From assembly GCF_014467075.1 (NCBI RefSeq), contig NZ_AP023027.1, positions 2,917,501 through 2,981,500 on the forward strand: a stretch of DNA of 64,000 nucleotides, written 5' to 3'. A program made the position numbers and the translations under genes. The notes beneath the pieces are model-generated. The model ran no database searches. It saw only the letters and a program-made list of their open reading frames with translations, and was not told where the DNA came from. Shown here piece by piece: positions 9,241-19,174 of this stretch (its first letter is position 1; every line of letters starts with the position of its first letter). Source of the stretch: Anaerostipes caccae L1-92 (GTDB taxonomy: Bacteria > Bacillota > Clostridia > Lachnospirales > Lachnospiraceae).

Positions 9241-9284
9241 CGAAAAAAGTTAGAAGCTATATGTTCACCTTACCAATATGCTTA

Positions 9285-9314
9285 TTGAATAGCTCCAGAA
9301 CATTCATTTATAAT
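9285..9314 (+). promoter_or_regulatory. Sigma-A promoter of the cyclic-di-GMP/hybrid kinase operon
   Basis: TTGAAT and TATAAT with an 18-base spacer, 38 bases upstream of the start codon at 9352. It is back to back with the promoter of the double-GntR gene. Confidence 0.6.
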
Positions 9315-9351
9315 AAAATAGTAGAATTTTTATGAAAGAGATTAAAGCACT

Positions 9352-11034
9352 ATGGAAAAACAAAAAATCTTAATCGTGGATGATTCTGAAATGAATCGGG
9401 CCCTTCTGAGAGATATATTGAAGGATCAGTATGAAATTATAGAAGCTGATAACGGTTTAGCGGCAGTTAAAATCCTTTCCCGGAGGAGATCAGATTTCTC
9501 TCTCCTGCTTTTGGATATCATGATGCCCAAGATGAATGGATTTGAAGTACTATCCTTCATAAACAAACAGCAATGGAATGAAACACTTGCTGTAATCATG
9601 ATTTCTGCTGATAATTCCCCTGAAAATATTAAACACGCTTACAACTTGGGTGCATTTGATTATATCAGCCGGCCATTTGATTCAACGATCATCCGCCGCC
9701 GTATATCCAATACTATGATTCTATATGCAAGACAACGCCGTCTCGAAACGATTATCGCAGAACAGTTTTATGAACAGGAGAGACATAATAAGCTGATGAT
9801 CTCAATTTTGTCTCACATCGTTGAATTTCGTAATGGAGAGAGTGGTTTGCATGTGCTGCATGTAAATACCATCACAGAACTTTTGCTCAGGCATCTGATT
9901 CAGCTCACAGATCGTTATCCTTTATCTGAATCTGATATTACTTTAATTAGCACTGCCTCATCCCTTCACGATATTGGGAAGATTTCAATTCCTGATGCAA
10001 TTTTGAATAAACCCGGACGCCTTACAGGGGAGGAATTCAAGATTATAAAAACCCACTCTGCCGTCGGTGCTGAAATACTGTCGGAATTGCCAGCTGAACA
10101 GCAGGAACTGCCGTTTATTAAAATTTCTTCCCAAATATGCCGTTGGCATCATGAACGCTATGATGGAAGCGGATATCCTGATGGGCTGAAAAAAGACCAA
10201 ATTCCAATTGCTGCTCAGGTAGTTGGATTAGCTGATGTATATGATGCTTTGACCAGTGAACGGTGCTATAAAAAAGCATATTCTCACAAGAAAGCATTAA
10301 AAATGATTTTGTCGGAAGAATGTGGAAGATTCAATCCAGTTCTGCTGCAGTGCCTGATTGAAATTTCGGATAAAATTGAACTCCGGTTAAAGGATTCCTC
10401 TTTTGATCATAAAGCTGAAAATATACAGGAAATTAATAATATAACAGACTTTTACAAACTGTTTGCCCGTAAAAAATATATTTCAATATATGAAGAACAG
10501 CGTCAGCTGCAGTTATTGTATATTGATTCACTGACCGGTGTCTGCAACCGCCGATATTATGACGAACATTTTGAGGACTCAGATGATGCCGAAGCTGTTG
10601 TCGTTATTGATGTTGATAACTTTAAGTATGTTAATGACCAATACGGACATTATGTAGGTGACAGCGTGCTGCAAAATGTTGCTGAGACCATTTCATCGGG
10701 TGTGCGGAAGACAGATACTGTAATCCGCTATGGCGGTGATGAATTTATAATTATATTTTACCGTATTCCGGCAGATGTATTTAAGAAAAAACTGGAAGAC
10801 ATCAGACATGCCGTTGATATGCTGGTTATCGATGAATATCCCGAAATTCATTTGACCGTAAGTATAGGAGGAGTATACGGAACCGGAAGAACAAAAGAAC
10901 TGTTTAAAACTGCAGACAGTCTTATGTATCAGGCAAAAACCACAAAAAATCAAGTGAAAACACGCTTTCTCGGCTTCGAAACAGAAGATAATAAAAAAGA
11001 AAACGGGATAGCCAGGGAGGAACAGCATCAATGA
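9352..11034 (+). CDS. Response regulator with REC, HD-GYP and GGDEF domains
   Basis: 560-residue cytoplasmic output protein for cyclic-di-GMP. Receiver domain: about 1-120, aspartate in LLLDIMMPKMNGF. HD-GYP phosphodiesterase domain: about 145-325, with HDIGK, HHERYDGSGYP and downstream ADVYDALTS. GGDEF domain: about 385-550, with DSLTGVCNRRYY, DVDNFKYVNDQYGH and an intact RYGGDEF. Both the synthesising and the degrading sites keep their key residues, an uncommon pairing because HD-GYP more often lacks GGDEF. The stop overlaps the start of the hybrid kinase (ATGA), so the kinase is the likely phosphodonor. Confidence 0.9.
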   Translation: MEKQKILIVDDSEMNRALLRDILKDQYEIIEADNGLAAVKILSRRRSDFSLLLLDIMMPKMNGFEVLSFINKQQWNETLAVIMISADNSPENIKHAYNLGAFDYISRPFDSTIIRRRISNTMILYARQRRLETIIAEQFYEQERHNKLMISILSHIVEFRNGESGLHVLHVNTITELLLRHLIQLTDRYPLSESDITLISTASSLHDIGKISIPDAILNKPGRLTGEEFKIIKTHSAVGAEILSELPAEQQELPFIKISSQICRWHHERYDGSGYPDGLKKDQIPIAAQVVGLADVYDALTSERCYKKAYSHKKALKMILSEECGRFNPVLLQCLIEISDKIELRLKDSSFDHKAENIQEINNITDFYKLFARKKYISIYEEQRQLQLLYIDSLTGVCNRRYYDEHFEDSDDAEAVVVIDVDNFKYVNDQYGHYVGDSVLQNVAETISSGVRKTDTVIRYGGDEFIIIFYRIPADVFKKKLEDIRHAVDMLVIDEYPEIHLTVSIGGVYGTGRTKELFKTADSLMYQAKTTKNQVKTRFLGFETEDNKKENGIAREEQHQ

Positions 11035-13589
11035 ACAGAAGTAAAAAAAAGAATCCTACTATACGATTTTTAATCCGCAGCTTCATAGGGCTTCTGCTTT
11101 TCAGTATAGCTGTGTTCACCCTGCTGGGGATTTATATGAATCGGCAAAGCCGAAAGACCATCCATGAAATTGGAGAGATCTATATGTCCGGAATGAATAA
11201 GCAAATGTCCAGGCATTTTAAAAGTGTCATAAAACTGCGCTTTGATCAGATGGATGGTCTTGTTTCTGTAGTTTCGTCAAAAAATCATAACAAAAAGAGC
11301 TTATATAAAGAACTTGTCTACAGAGCAAAGGTAAGAGATTTTAACTATTTAGCAATATGTTCTAATGAAGGAAACTTCGAAACTCTCTATGGAGACCCGA
11401 TACATCCGATTAATCCCAAACCTTTTGTCAAATCATTAAAACGAGGTGAAAGAAGAGTTGCTGTAGGTGTTGATTCAGCTGGTAAGAATGTGGTGTTGTT
11501 TGGTATCCAGGCTGATTATCCTATGCAGAATGGCGAGAAATGCATCGGTCTGACAGCCGCTGTTCCATTGGATTATATCACTGATTTTCTTTCCTTAGAA
11601 AACGAGGGAGATTTGATATATTATCATATCATTCGTCCGGACGGAACTTTCGTAATACGCAATCCCAACACTGAATTATGGGGCTATTTTGACCTGCTGC
11701 AAAAGCAGCATAAATCTGCAGAGAAAACATTATCCTCAGATAATTCTCTGAGAGAGTTTGATACCGCCCTGAAAGATAATAAAGAGTACTCTGCAGTAAT
11801 AAAGGGCAGTAAAGAAGACCGTCAGATTTATAGTATGCCTTTACCTTATTCTGAGTGGCATCTGATAACAGTGATGCCATACAGCATATTGGATGAGACC
11901 ATAAACAGCCTTAGCTTTCAGCGTCTGGTCATTACTTTGCTGGCCTGTGTTTCTATATTAATTAGTCTGGTATGGATATTTTTCCGTTATTTTTTCATAA
12001 CCCGCGTGCAGCTGCAGGAGTTGGACAAAGCCCAGCAGAAAGCCCTTAAAGCAAGTAAGGCAAAGAGTGAATTCCTGGCCAACATGAGTCATGATATCCG
12101 TACTCCTATGAATGCAATTACAGGTATGACTGCGATTGCAACAGCCCATATAGATGACCCAAAGCAAGTAAAGAACTGTCTGAGAAAAATTGCATTGTCG
12201 AGCAGGCATCTGCTTGGACTTATAAACGATGTCTTAGATATGTCTAAAATCGAAAGCGGTAAATTGACATTAACTGCAGAACAAATCTCCTTAAGGGAGG
12301 TGGTCGATGGAATTGTAAGCATTATGCAGCCGCAGACGAAGGCAAAACAGCAAAGCTTTGATGTGCATATCGAAAATATTTTCACAGAGAATGTATGGTG
12401 TGATGGAGTCCGCCTAAACCAGATTCTGCTTAATCTTTTGTCTAATGCCACTAAATACACCCCTGAAAAAGGTTCTATCCGATTATTCATATGCGAGGAG
12501 AACTCCCCAAGAGGAGAAGATTACGTCCGTCTTCATATTAATGTTAGGGACAATGGAATCGGTATGTCACCGGAATTTCTCAAAAAGATTTATCAGTCCT
12601 ATAGCCGGGCTGACGGAACAAGAACCCGTAAAACAGAAGGCGCCGGTTTGGGAATGGCAATCACAAAATACATAGTGGACGCCATGGACGGAACAATCGA
12701 CGTACAGAGCGAACCAAACAAAGGAACAGAGTTTCATATCAAACTTGATTTTGAAAAAGCCCCTGCCTTGAATGTGAATATGGTTCTTCCCTCTTGGAAC
12801 ATGCTCATAGTTGATGATGACAAATCATTATGCCAGACCGCTGCAAATACACTAAGATCCATGGGTATAAAAACTGATTGGACGCTGAGCGGGAACAGGG
12901 CCATGGAAATGATAATGGAACATCACAGAAAAAGAACTGACTATCAAATCATCCTATTGGACTGGAAACTGCCTGATATGAATGGCCTTCAGATCGCACA
13001 GGAGATCCGCCGTAAAGTAGGAAATGAAATACCTATTCTGTTGATTTCTGCATATGATTGGAGTGAATTTGAAATAGAAGCCCGTGAGGCAGGTATTAAT
13101 GGTTTTATTTCCAAACCGCTCTTTAAATCAACTTTATTCTATAGTCTGCGTCAGTTTATGGAAAATGAACAGATAAAAGAACAGATTCCGGATCAGAATT
13201 TTGATCTGTCAGGCCGTCGGATCCTGCTCGCTGAAGATAACGAACTGAACTGGGAGGTCGCAAAAGAACTTCTGTCTGATCTGGGTGCAGAACTTGAATG
13301 GGCAGAGGATGGACGGATATGTCTGGAGAAGTTCCAGACATCACCTAAAGGATACTACAGTGCTGTTCTGATGGACATTAGAATGCCTCACATGACAGGA
13401 TATGAGGCAGCCAAAGAAATCCGGTTGCTGGATCACCCTGACGCTTCATCTGTTCCTATCATTGCTATGAGTGCTGATACCTTTTCTGAGGATATCCAGC
13501 ATTGCTTAGAGTGTGGCATGAACGCCCATATAGCGAAACCTGTTGACATAAAAGAATTAGTGGGAATTCTGAAAAAATACTTAAAATAG
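11031..13589 (+). CDS. Hybrid sensor histidine kinase with two receiver domains
   Basis: 852-residue membrane kinase. A transmembrane helix (about 14-36), a large extracellular Cache-like sensor (about 40-285) and a second helix (about 298-320) come first. The HisKA domain with phosphohistidine motif MSHDIRTPMNAI follows near residue 355, then a HATPase_c with GAGLGMAI. Two receivers end the protein (about 590-705 with aspartate in ILLDWKLPD; about 728-850 with VLMDIRMPH). No HPt domain is present, so the relay would need one elsewhere or direct transfer to the upstream REC protein. The ligand is unknown. Confidence 0.9.
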   Translation: MNRSKKKNPTIRFLIRSFIGLLLFSIAVFTLLGIYMNRQSRKTIHEIGEIYMSGMNKQMSRHFKSVIKLRFDQMDGLVSVVSSKNHNKKSLYKELVYRAKVRDFNYLAICSNEGNFETLYGDPIHPINPKPFVKSLKRGERRVAVGVDSAGKNVVLFGIQADYPMQNGEKCIGLTAAVPLDYITDFLSLENEGDLIYYHIIRPDGTFVIRNPNTELWGYFDLLQKQHKSAEKTLSSDNSLREFDTALKDNKEYSAVIKGSKEDRQIYSMPLPYSEWHLITVMPYSILDETINSLSFQRLVITLLACVSILISLVWIFFRYFFITRVQLQELDKAQQKALKASKAKSEFLANMSHDIRTPMNAITGMTAIATAHIDDPKQVKNCLRKIALSSRHLLGLINDVLDMSKIESGKLTLTAEQISLREVVDGIVSIMQPQTKAKQQSFDVHIENIFTENVWCDGVRLNQILLNLLSNATKYTPEKGSIRLFICEENSPRGEDYVRLHINVRDNGIGMSPEFLKKIYQSYSRADGTRTRKTEGAGLGMAITKYIVDAMDGTIDVQSEPNKGTEFHIKLDFEKAPALNVNMVLPSWNMLIVDDDKSLCQTAANTLRSMGIKTDWTLSGNRAMEMIMEHHRKRTDYQIILLDWKLPDMNGLQIAQEIRRKVGNEIPILLISAYDWSEFEIEAREAGINGFISKPLFKSTLFYSLRQFMENEQIKEQIPDQNFDLSGRRILLAEDNELNWEVAKELLSDLGAELEWAEDGRICLEKFQTSPKGYYSAVLMDIRMPHMTGYEAAKEIRLLDHPDASSVPIIAMSADTFSEDIQHCLECGMNAHIAKPVDIKELVGILKKYLK

Positions 13590-13664
13590 ATGTATGAGTT
13601 TTTATCCATTATCTCCAGTCGGCTCTGGAAAGGCCTCCATCAGTCTCTGTTTTTCTATGCTGTT

Positions 13665-14345
13665 TTAGCAGCAGTCCTTCATAGTCTTTCCTTCGCCGCA
13701 CAATCCTTCAAAGTCCTTTGTAAATGCGCCTACTGCAGCGGTTACAGCATCGTTTTTGATCAGTCCCTCTATGACATCCGGTGCGATGGTTGCAGCACCG
13801 ATCCCATAGGCACAGAGTTCCAGTACCTGCTGTGAATTCTTAAAACTTGCAGCCAGCACTTCGGTTTTAAGCCCGTTGTTTTGAAAAATATCGTGAATCT
13901 TCTTCACCGTCTCAATTCCATCGGCCCCCAGATTATCGATACGGTTTACATACGGCGCTGCATAAGAGGAGCCTGCCTTTGCCGCTAAGAACGCCTGCAT
14001 CGGAGTATAGATGGCCGTAGCCGTTATCTTCACCCCTTTGGAAGACAGAAGTTTCATTGCCTTTAATCCTTCCCTTGTAGTGGGAACTTTAATATATGTA
14101 TTCTCTCCAAGTCTTTTCAGCATTTCTTCGGCTTCTGTGACCATATCTTCGGCACATTTTGATACTACCTGCACATGTAAATCAGCATCCTTCCCAATAA
14201 ACTCACGAATTTCACCGAGCACCTCATATGGAGGCCGTTTGCTCTTGGCTAAGATGGACGGGTTGGTGGTTACCCCTTCCACAGGAAAATACTCATATAA
14301 GTTTTTAATAGCTTCCACATTTGCATCATCAATAATAAATTTCAT
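13665..14345 (-). CDS. Fructose-6-phosphate aldolase (transaldolase-like, FSA/TalC)
   Basis: 226-residue class I aldolase of the FSA branch of the transaldolase family. The Schiff-base lysine is K86 in YIKVPTT; other family residues are Q59 and the PYVNRIDN loop. Such enzymes reversibly join dihydroxyacetone, hydroxyacetone or similar donors to glyceraldehyde 3-phosphate. It is the last gene of the run behind a glycyl radical enzyme and its activase, the arrangement seen in E. coli around pflD/talC and ybiW/fsaA. It therefore probably cleaves the radical-pathway product. An AAGGAGAA site precedes the ATG. Confidence 0.9.
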   Translation of the reverse strand: MKFIIDDANVEAIKNLYEYFPVEGVTTNPSILAKSKRPPYEVLGEIREFIGKDADLHVQVVSKCAEDMVTEAEEMLKRLGENTYIKVPTTREGLKAMKLLSSKGVKITATAIYTPMQAFLAAKAGSSYAAPYVNRIDNLGADGIETVKKIHDIFQNNGLKTEVLAASFKNSQQVLELCAYGIGAATIAPDVIEGLIKNDAVTAAVGAFTKDFEGLCGEGKTMKDCC

Positions 14346-14360
14346 ATTATTCTCCTTAAT

Positions 14361-15272
14361 TTAAATTTCCATGATCACATTACTTACACCGCCCTGCCTT
14401 GCCCAGCTCTCGAATTCTTTCATCTGTGATTTGGAATACATCTTCGGATTTTCGGCAAAACAGAACTCTTTGCCAATCAAATGATATTTGGCTTCCGCCA
14501 GGGGGTTATAGTTTAAAATTTCATACGAGACATCGGGATCTGTCCCGCTGATATATACGGCAATTTCGGTAATATTTTCTCTGTAAGCGGTAAGGCCCGG
14601 AATCATCGGAGTCCTTATGATAACCTGGTCCCTTTTTTCGGATTCCAGCAGATACTTTATATTTTCTTTGATCTTTTGGTTTGGCACTCCCACATACTTT
14701 TTGTGTCTTTCCTCATCCGCTATTTTAAAATCTGCATAGATCAAATCCAGATACGGCAGAAGTTTTCTAAGTACTTCCTGTTCTGCGTACAGAGAAGTCT
14801 CTATGGCAGTATGGATTCCTTCCTTTTTGCACTGCTTCAGTATTTCCAGCGCAAATTCCGATTGGTGCAGCGGCTCTCCCCCAGACAGAGTGACTCCGCC
14901 GTCATGCCTGTAAAATACCGTGTCTTTTCTGATCTCCTCCATCACTTCTTTCACACTGTACTCTCTGGAATCCATCGCGAGAGCACCTGACGGACACAGT
15001 TCAATCAGATGTTCCCAGTCTTCCGGCGCATCAATATTCATGAACATCGTATCTCCACGGCACTTCATTCCTCCGCTGACACTTTCTGCCGCACAGATTT
15101 TACAGTGTATGCATCGGTTCTCAAAATACAGTGGGCGCCGTCTTAATGAAATTCCCTCCGGGTTCTGGCACCACACGCAGGACAGGGGACAGCCTTTGAA
15201 AAAGACTGTCGTTCGTATGCCGTCCCCGTCATGGGTGGAAAATCTGCGTATATCAAAAATTGTACCTTTCAT
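14361..15272 (-). CDS. Glycyl radical enzyme activating protein (radical SAM)
   Basis: 303-residue activase that uses S-adenosylmethionine to place a glycyl radical on its partner. The radical SAM cluster motif is GCPLSCVWC near the N-terminus. A ferredoxin-like insert with further cysteines (CIHCKIC ... C ... CPSGAL) follows, typical of activases for enzymes other than pyruvate formate-lyase itself. The ATG at 15272, one base after the enzyme's stop, is preferred because GGAG sits about 9 bases upstream. The ATG at 15287 would overlap the enzyme and lacks a site. Confidence 0.92.
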   Translation of the reverse strand: MKGTIFDIRRFSTHDGDGIRTTVFFKGCPLSCVWCQNPEGISLRRRPLYFENRCIHCKICAAESVSGGMKCRGDTMFMNIDAPEDWEHLIELCPSGALAMDSREYSVKEVMEEIRKDTVFYRHDGGVTLSGGEPLHQSEFALEILKQCKKEGIHTAIETSLYAEQEVLRKLLPYLDLIYADFKIADEERHKKYVGVPNQKIKENIKYLLESEKRDQVIIRTPMIPGLTAYRENITEIAVYISGTDPDVSYEILNYNPLAEAKYHLIGKEFCFAENPKMYSKSQMKEFESWARQGGVSNVIMEI

Positions 15273-15273
15273 A

Positions 15274-17628
15274 TCAAATATCTCCATAGCTGGTACGGGC
15301 GATGATCTCATTCTGCAGTTCATCCGCCAGTTCTGTGAAATATGCGGTATACCCGGCCACCCGGACCGTAAGACCTCTATACTGCTCCGGATTTTTCTTT
15401 GCCGCTATGAGATCCTCTCTCCGTACAACATTAAACTGTATATGTGGGATTTCCAGATCTACAAAGCTTCGCAGAAATCCCGCAAATTTGCGGATACCGG
15501 ATTCATTTTTAAAGAATTCCGGCAGAAATTTCATATTCAGCAGCCCGCCGTTTGTCGTAAGATTTTTATCCAATTTTGAAACGGATTTCAGAACTGCTGT
15601 CGGCCCTTTCATATCTCTTCCGTAGACCGGAGACATTCCCCCGTCGGCGAGAGGCTCTCCTGCATAACGTCCGTCCGGTGATGCCCCAACATTTTCTCCC
15701 ATGGGTACATGGGCTGAGACCGTATACATTCCCGTGTGGTATGGTCCTCCGCGGTAGTTTTTAAATGTGCGAAGCCGGTTTTTAAAGTATTCGGCCCATT
15801 TAGTACCCATGGCATCCACCCAGTCCACGTCATTTCCGTACTTAGGCACTTTATTTAAGAGCATGGTCCTCAAGACCTCATCTTCTTCAAAATTTGTCTT
15901 TAATGCATGAAGCAGTCTCTCCGGCTCAATTTTCTTATCATCATAGACCATCTGTTTTACTGCCGCCAGGCTGTCTGCAAGATTTGCAACCTGGATCATC
16001 TGGATACCGGATAGGTTGTATTTTGCTCCCCCCGCCGTCACATCCATTCCTTTTTCCATACAGTCGTCTATGGACGCTGAGAGAAACGGAGACGGCAGCA
16101 GGTCAATGTGTGCTTTCTCTACTTCCTCACAGGCCAGAATCATTTTGTCCATGAAGTAATCAATCTGTTTTTGGAATGCCTCTTCCAGTTCCTCAAACGT
16201 CTCATAAGTCTCAAGGCTTCCGTAATCAGGGGCAATCTTCTCTCCTGTAAGCAGACAGATTCCGCCGGTCATTGCGGCTTCCAGTGCCTTATTCAGATTA
16301 AACATAGCAGAATCGCTCCATCCGAGATTGTTTCCCTGGGTGGTCAGCTCCACGCATCCAACAATGGCATAATCCATGGCATCTTTTTCTTCAATTCCCA
16401 GCTCCATGACGGACGGAATCACTGCTTTGTCATTAAAAAACTGTGGCATTCCGCTGCCCTTTGACACGACACGGACCGCTTCAAAGAGAAGATCATCCCC
16501 TGTGCCTTCGTGGAGCCTGACAGAAAGATTCGGCTGAGGAAGTCCAAGATGTTTCTGGGCCTCCAGAAATAAGAACGAAAGATCATTGGAATAATCATTT
16601 CCATGCTCATCCTGACCTCCGACAGCTATATTGAATCCGATCGGAAATCCTGCGAAATATTTCGCACCGTGGGAATTTCTCATATAAACGATCTCATTGA
16701 ATTTGAGCCACATACATTCGATGATCTCCAGTGCATCCTGTTTTGTAATTCTTTCTTCTTTTATGTCATTTTCATAGTAAGAGATCAGGTGGCGGTCCAG
16801 ACGACCCGGTGAAAATGAAGAAGCGTTGGATTCCATCTGGAGGACAACGAACAAAAACCATACAGACTGTACCGCTTCATGAAAAGTCTCTGCCGGATGC
16901 TGGCTCAGTTTTTTGCAGTTTTTTGCCACACGGATCATAGATTCCTTCTTGGCTTCATCGTCCTGTTCTTCCGAGAGTCCCATCATAAGGTCATGATAGC
17001 GCAGCATAAAGCTTCTGACGCCTTCCATCACCAGAATGACACTTTCATAGAAATTTTTCTGTTCCTCACTGCAGGAGTTCAGTTTCTCCCTTGCCTGTTT
17101 CTGCAGTCCTGCCGGACCGAGCTTCAGCCATGTCACGCAGTTGGGGCAGATATGCCCCTGAGCATGGTCCTTTTGGTTTATCTTTACTACTTTCGATATT
17201 TCATTTATTTCTTTTCCATATCTCTCATTGAGGACATCTTCCAGAGACTTTCCTTCCCAGTAGGGTTTAATCTCTTTTCTGAATGTTTCAATATCCTCCG
17301 GATGGACATGAAACTTATCCTGCGGCCTTGTGGGAAGAGTCTCAAACTCCTGATCCACCCAAGTGCTTCCGCTTTCCGGAAAGACAACCCCATAACGGAC
17401 TCCTGCCGTACGGTTGCCCACAATCAGTTCCTCCGGTTCTGCACTGATCTTGATCTTCTCCAATGATGCTTTTAAAGCCAGTGCTCTCTGAATGATCCTC
17501 GGCTGATCCTCATGTTGTTTGTAGCTGTCCGTTATAATGAGCGCCTGCTCAATGGAAGCATACCTTGGTTCTGATAACATTTTATCTTTTAAGTATTTTA
17601 TTCGGTCTGTCTGAAAAACACCCTCCAT
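15274..17628 (-). CDS. Glycyl radical enzyme of the PflD/YbiW type
   Basis: 784-residue glycyl radical enzyme. The active-site thiyl cysteine is C425 in VGCVE, with the neighbouring glutamate as candidate base. The glycyl radical loop RVAGYTAYF places the radical at about G759. The single cysteine followed by VE differs from the Cys-Cys pair of true pyruvate formate-lyase and fits the lyase/dehydratase subgroups. The context (activase, FSA-like aldolase, fructose-type PTS) matches E. coli pflD and ybiW. From memory, that group was recently assigned as a 1,5-anhydroglucitol-6-phosphate lyase; I cannot verify substrate-determining residues here. It has its own promoter. Confidence 0.92.
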   Translation of the reverse strand: MEGVFQTDRIKYLKDKMLSEPRYASIEQALIITDSYKQHEDQPRIIQRALALKASLEKIKISAEPEELIVGNRTAGVRYGVVFPESGSTWVDQEFETLPTRPQDKFHVHPEDIETFRKEIKPYWEGKSLEDVLNERYGKEINEISKVVKINQKDHAQGHICPNCVTWLKLGPAGLQKQAREKLNSCSEEQKNFYESVILVMEGVRSFMLRYHDLMMGLSEEQDDEAKKESMIRVAKNCKKLSQHPAETFHEAVQSVWFLFVVLQMESNASSFSPGRLDRHLISYYENDIKEERITKQDALEIIECMWLKFNEIVYMRNSHGAKYFAGFPIGFNIAVGGQDEHGNDYSNDLSFLFLEAQKHLGLPQPNLSVRLHEGTGDDLLFEAVRVVSKGSGMPQFFNDKAVIPSVMELGIEEKDAMDYAIVGCVELTTQGNNLGWSDSAMFNLNKALEAAMTGGICLLTGEKIAPDYGSLETYETFEELEEAFQKQIDYFMDKMILACEEVEKAHIDLLPSPFLSASIDDCMEKGMDVTAGGAKYNLSGIQMIQVANLADSLAAVKQMVYDDKKIEPERLLHALKTNFEEDEVLRTMLLNKVPKYGNDVDWVDAMGTKWAEYFKNRLRTFKNYRGGPYHTGMYTVSAHVPMGENVGASPDGRYAGEPLADGGMSPVYGRDMKGPTAVLKSVSKLDKNLTTNGGLLNMKFLPEFFKNESGIRKFAGFLRSFVDLEIPHIQFNVVRREDLIAAKKNPEQYRGLTVRVAGYTAYFTELADELQNEIIARTSYGDI

Positions 17629-17667
17629 ATACTGCTCCTTCCCTGTTTCTGTTTATTGTTTTATATT

Positions 17668-17696
17668 ATTATATATTATTTTTTATTGTTTTTCAA
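17668..17696 (-). promoter_or_regulatory. Promoter of the glycyl radical enzyme, in an AT tract
   Basis: On the minus strand TTGAAA and TATAAT are separated by 17 bases. The spacer is an AATAATA-like tract resembling those in front of the epimerase and regulator genes of the same locus. Confidence 0.65.
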
Positions 17697-17743
17697 TACA
17701 TAATCAGAAAAGAGCGGCTTTTTTAAGCCGCCCCTGTTTTCTT

Positions 17744-18058
17744 TTAAAGTTCCTTCACCATCTTTTCCAACTTTGTAATAATCGCCTCCGCTTTCTTTAC
17801 AGCGTCGCTGACTCCCACCCGGACCTTCGGGATATTCTGAAACCTTTCCTCATCTTTTATTGGCATGTCTTTTGTCAGGATCACTGCATCCGTTCCGGCC
17901 AGATCCTCCGGTGTGATCTGATTCTCTATCCCGATGGACCCCTGAGTCTCTACTTTAATCTCAATTCCGTGCTTTTTTGCTGCCTTTTCCAGCGCCTCTG
18001 CTGACATATAGGTATGTGCTACCCCTGACGGACATGCCGTAACCGCTAAAAATTTCAT
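17744..18058 (-). CDS. PTS fructose-type EIIB
   Basis: 104-residue phosphotransfer protein. The phosphorylated cysteine is in AVTACPSGVAHTYM (residue 9), the signature of stand-alone fructose-family IIB (FrwB/FruA-B type). It passes phosphate from EIIA to sugar bound in the membrane EIIC. A strong ribosome site (AGGAGG) precedes the start, and the IIC gene ends 34 bases upstream. It lies downstream of IIC and IIA and upstream of the glycyl radical enzyme. The sugar cannot be told from IIB alone. Confidence 0.93.
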   Translation of the reverse strand: MKFLAVTACPSGVAHTYMSAEALEKAAKKHGIEIKVETQGSIGIENQITPEDLAGTDAVILTKDMPIKDEERFQNIPKVRVGVSDAVKKAEAIITKLEKMVKEL

Positions 18059-18092
18059 GATAAAATACCTCCTATTGGTTTTCTACTGTTAT

Positions 18093-19160
18093 TTATTCGA
18101 AGGAAAGATCAATGTCTAAATCCCCTTCGTCTGTGCCTGCTGCCTCTTCTGTAATGTCCTTTTTCAGCAGGATCATCAGCCCCGCAGTTACGCCGACGGC
18201 AATGGCAAGGGACACAAGAAATCCAATCGGATTTCCAAGGACAGGAATCATAATCAGGCCGGACCAGGCAACAGGATTTGTAATATTAAACAGATAGCCC
18301 ACGGCTCCGCCTGCAGCCGCACCGATCATGGTTGATGGAATCACACGCAGCGGGTCATTGGCTGCAAACGGAATCGCTCCCTCCGTAATCCCTACACACC
18401 CCATAGCAACCGCACTCTTTGCTGCTTCTCTTTCTTCCTGGGTAAACTTTTTCTTTGCCAAAAATGCTGCCAGAGCACATCCGAGAGGCGGTGCTGTCAT
18501 GGTCACTGCCATAGGCCCTGCATATGTATACACACCGGCACTTACTGTAGCCACACCGAATGTATATGCTACCTTGTTAAACGGTCCTCCAAAGTCAAAT
18601 CCTGCAAGCAGTCCGCATACTGCGCCTAAAATTACTTTGTTCCCATTTCCCAAATGCTCCATAACTTTTGTCATTCCGTCCATAATTCCTGCGATCGGAG
18701 CTCCAAGAACATACTGCATAAATCCCATGGTTACTAAAGAACCGACGATCGGAATGATCATGATGGGCATGATGGAACTCAATGCTTTCGGCACTTTGAC
18801 CTTTTTCAAATAATAGCATACAATTCCGCCAAGAAGCCCTGTTACGATTCCTCCCAGGAATCCGGCTCCAACACTGATGGAGATCATTCCTCCGACAAAT
18901 CCGGGACAGATACCCGCACGGTCTGCGATGGATGCCGCAATATATGCCGACAGAACCGGTACCATCAAATTCAGCGCGGTAGAACCAAAGTTCCATAAAG
19001 TTGCCATCCAGGTCCCCTCCGGCGGAACACCTCCCTGTCCGTATGCCATGACGGCAACTGCCATTAAAATACCTCCGGTCACTACAAACGGGATCATATG
19101 GGACACTCCGTTCATCAGATGTTTTCTTGTATCTTTGAAAATACCTGCAAGTTCGTTCAT
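18093..19160 (-). CDS. PTS fructose-type EIIC permease
   Basis: 355-residue membrane channel with about 9-10 hydrophobic segments. It has family features such as GGMISISVGAGFLGGI, FDFGGPFNKVAYTF and GITEGAIPFAANDP, the last being the substrate-site loop of fructose-type IIC. It translocates the sugar while the partner IIB phosphorylates it. Length fits a stand-alone FrwC-like protein. It sits between IIA and IIB in the operon with an AAGGAGGAGA ribosome site. By context the substrate may be an anhydro- or deoxy-sugar alcohol rather than fructose. Confidence 0.92.
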   Translation of the reverse strand: MNELAGIFKDTRKHLMNGVSHMIPFVVTGGILMAVAVMAYGQGGVPPEGTWMATLWNFGSTALNLMVPVLSAYIAASIADRAGICPGFVGGMISISVGAGFLGGIVTGLLGGIVCYYLKKVKVPKALSSIMPIMIIPIVGSLVTMGFMQYVLGAPIAGIMDGMTKVMEHLGNGNKVILGAVCGLLAGFDFGGPFNKVAYTFGVATVSAGVYTYAGPMAVTMTAPPLGCALAAFLAKKKFTQEEREAAKSAVAMGCVGITEGAIPFAANDPLRVIPSTMIGAAAGGAVGYLFNITNPVAWSGLIMIPVLGNPIGFLVSLAIAVGVTAGLMILLKKDITEEAAGTDEGDLDIDLSFE

Positions 19161-19174
19161 CTTCTCTCTCCTCC

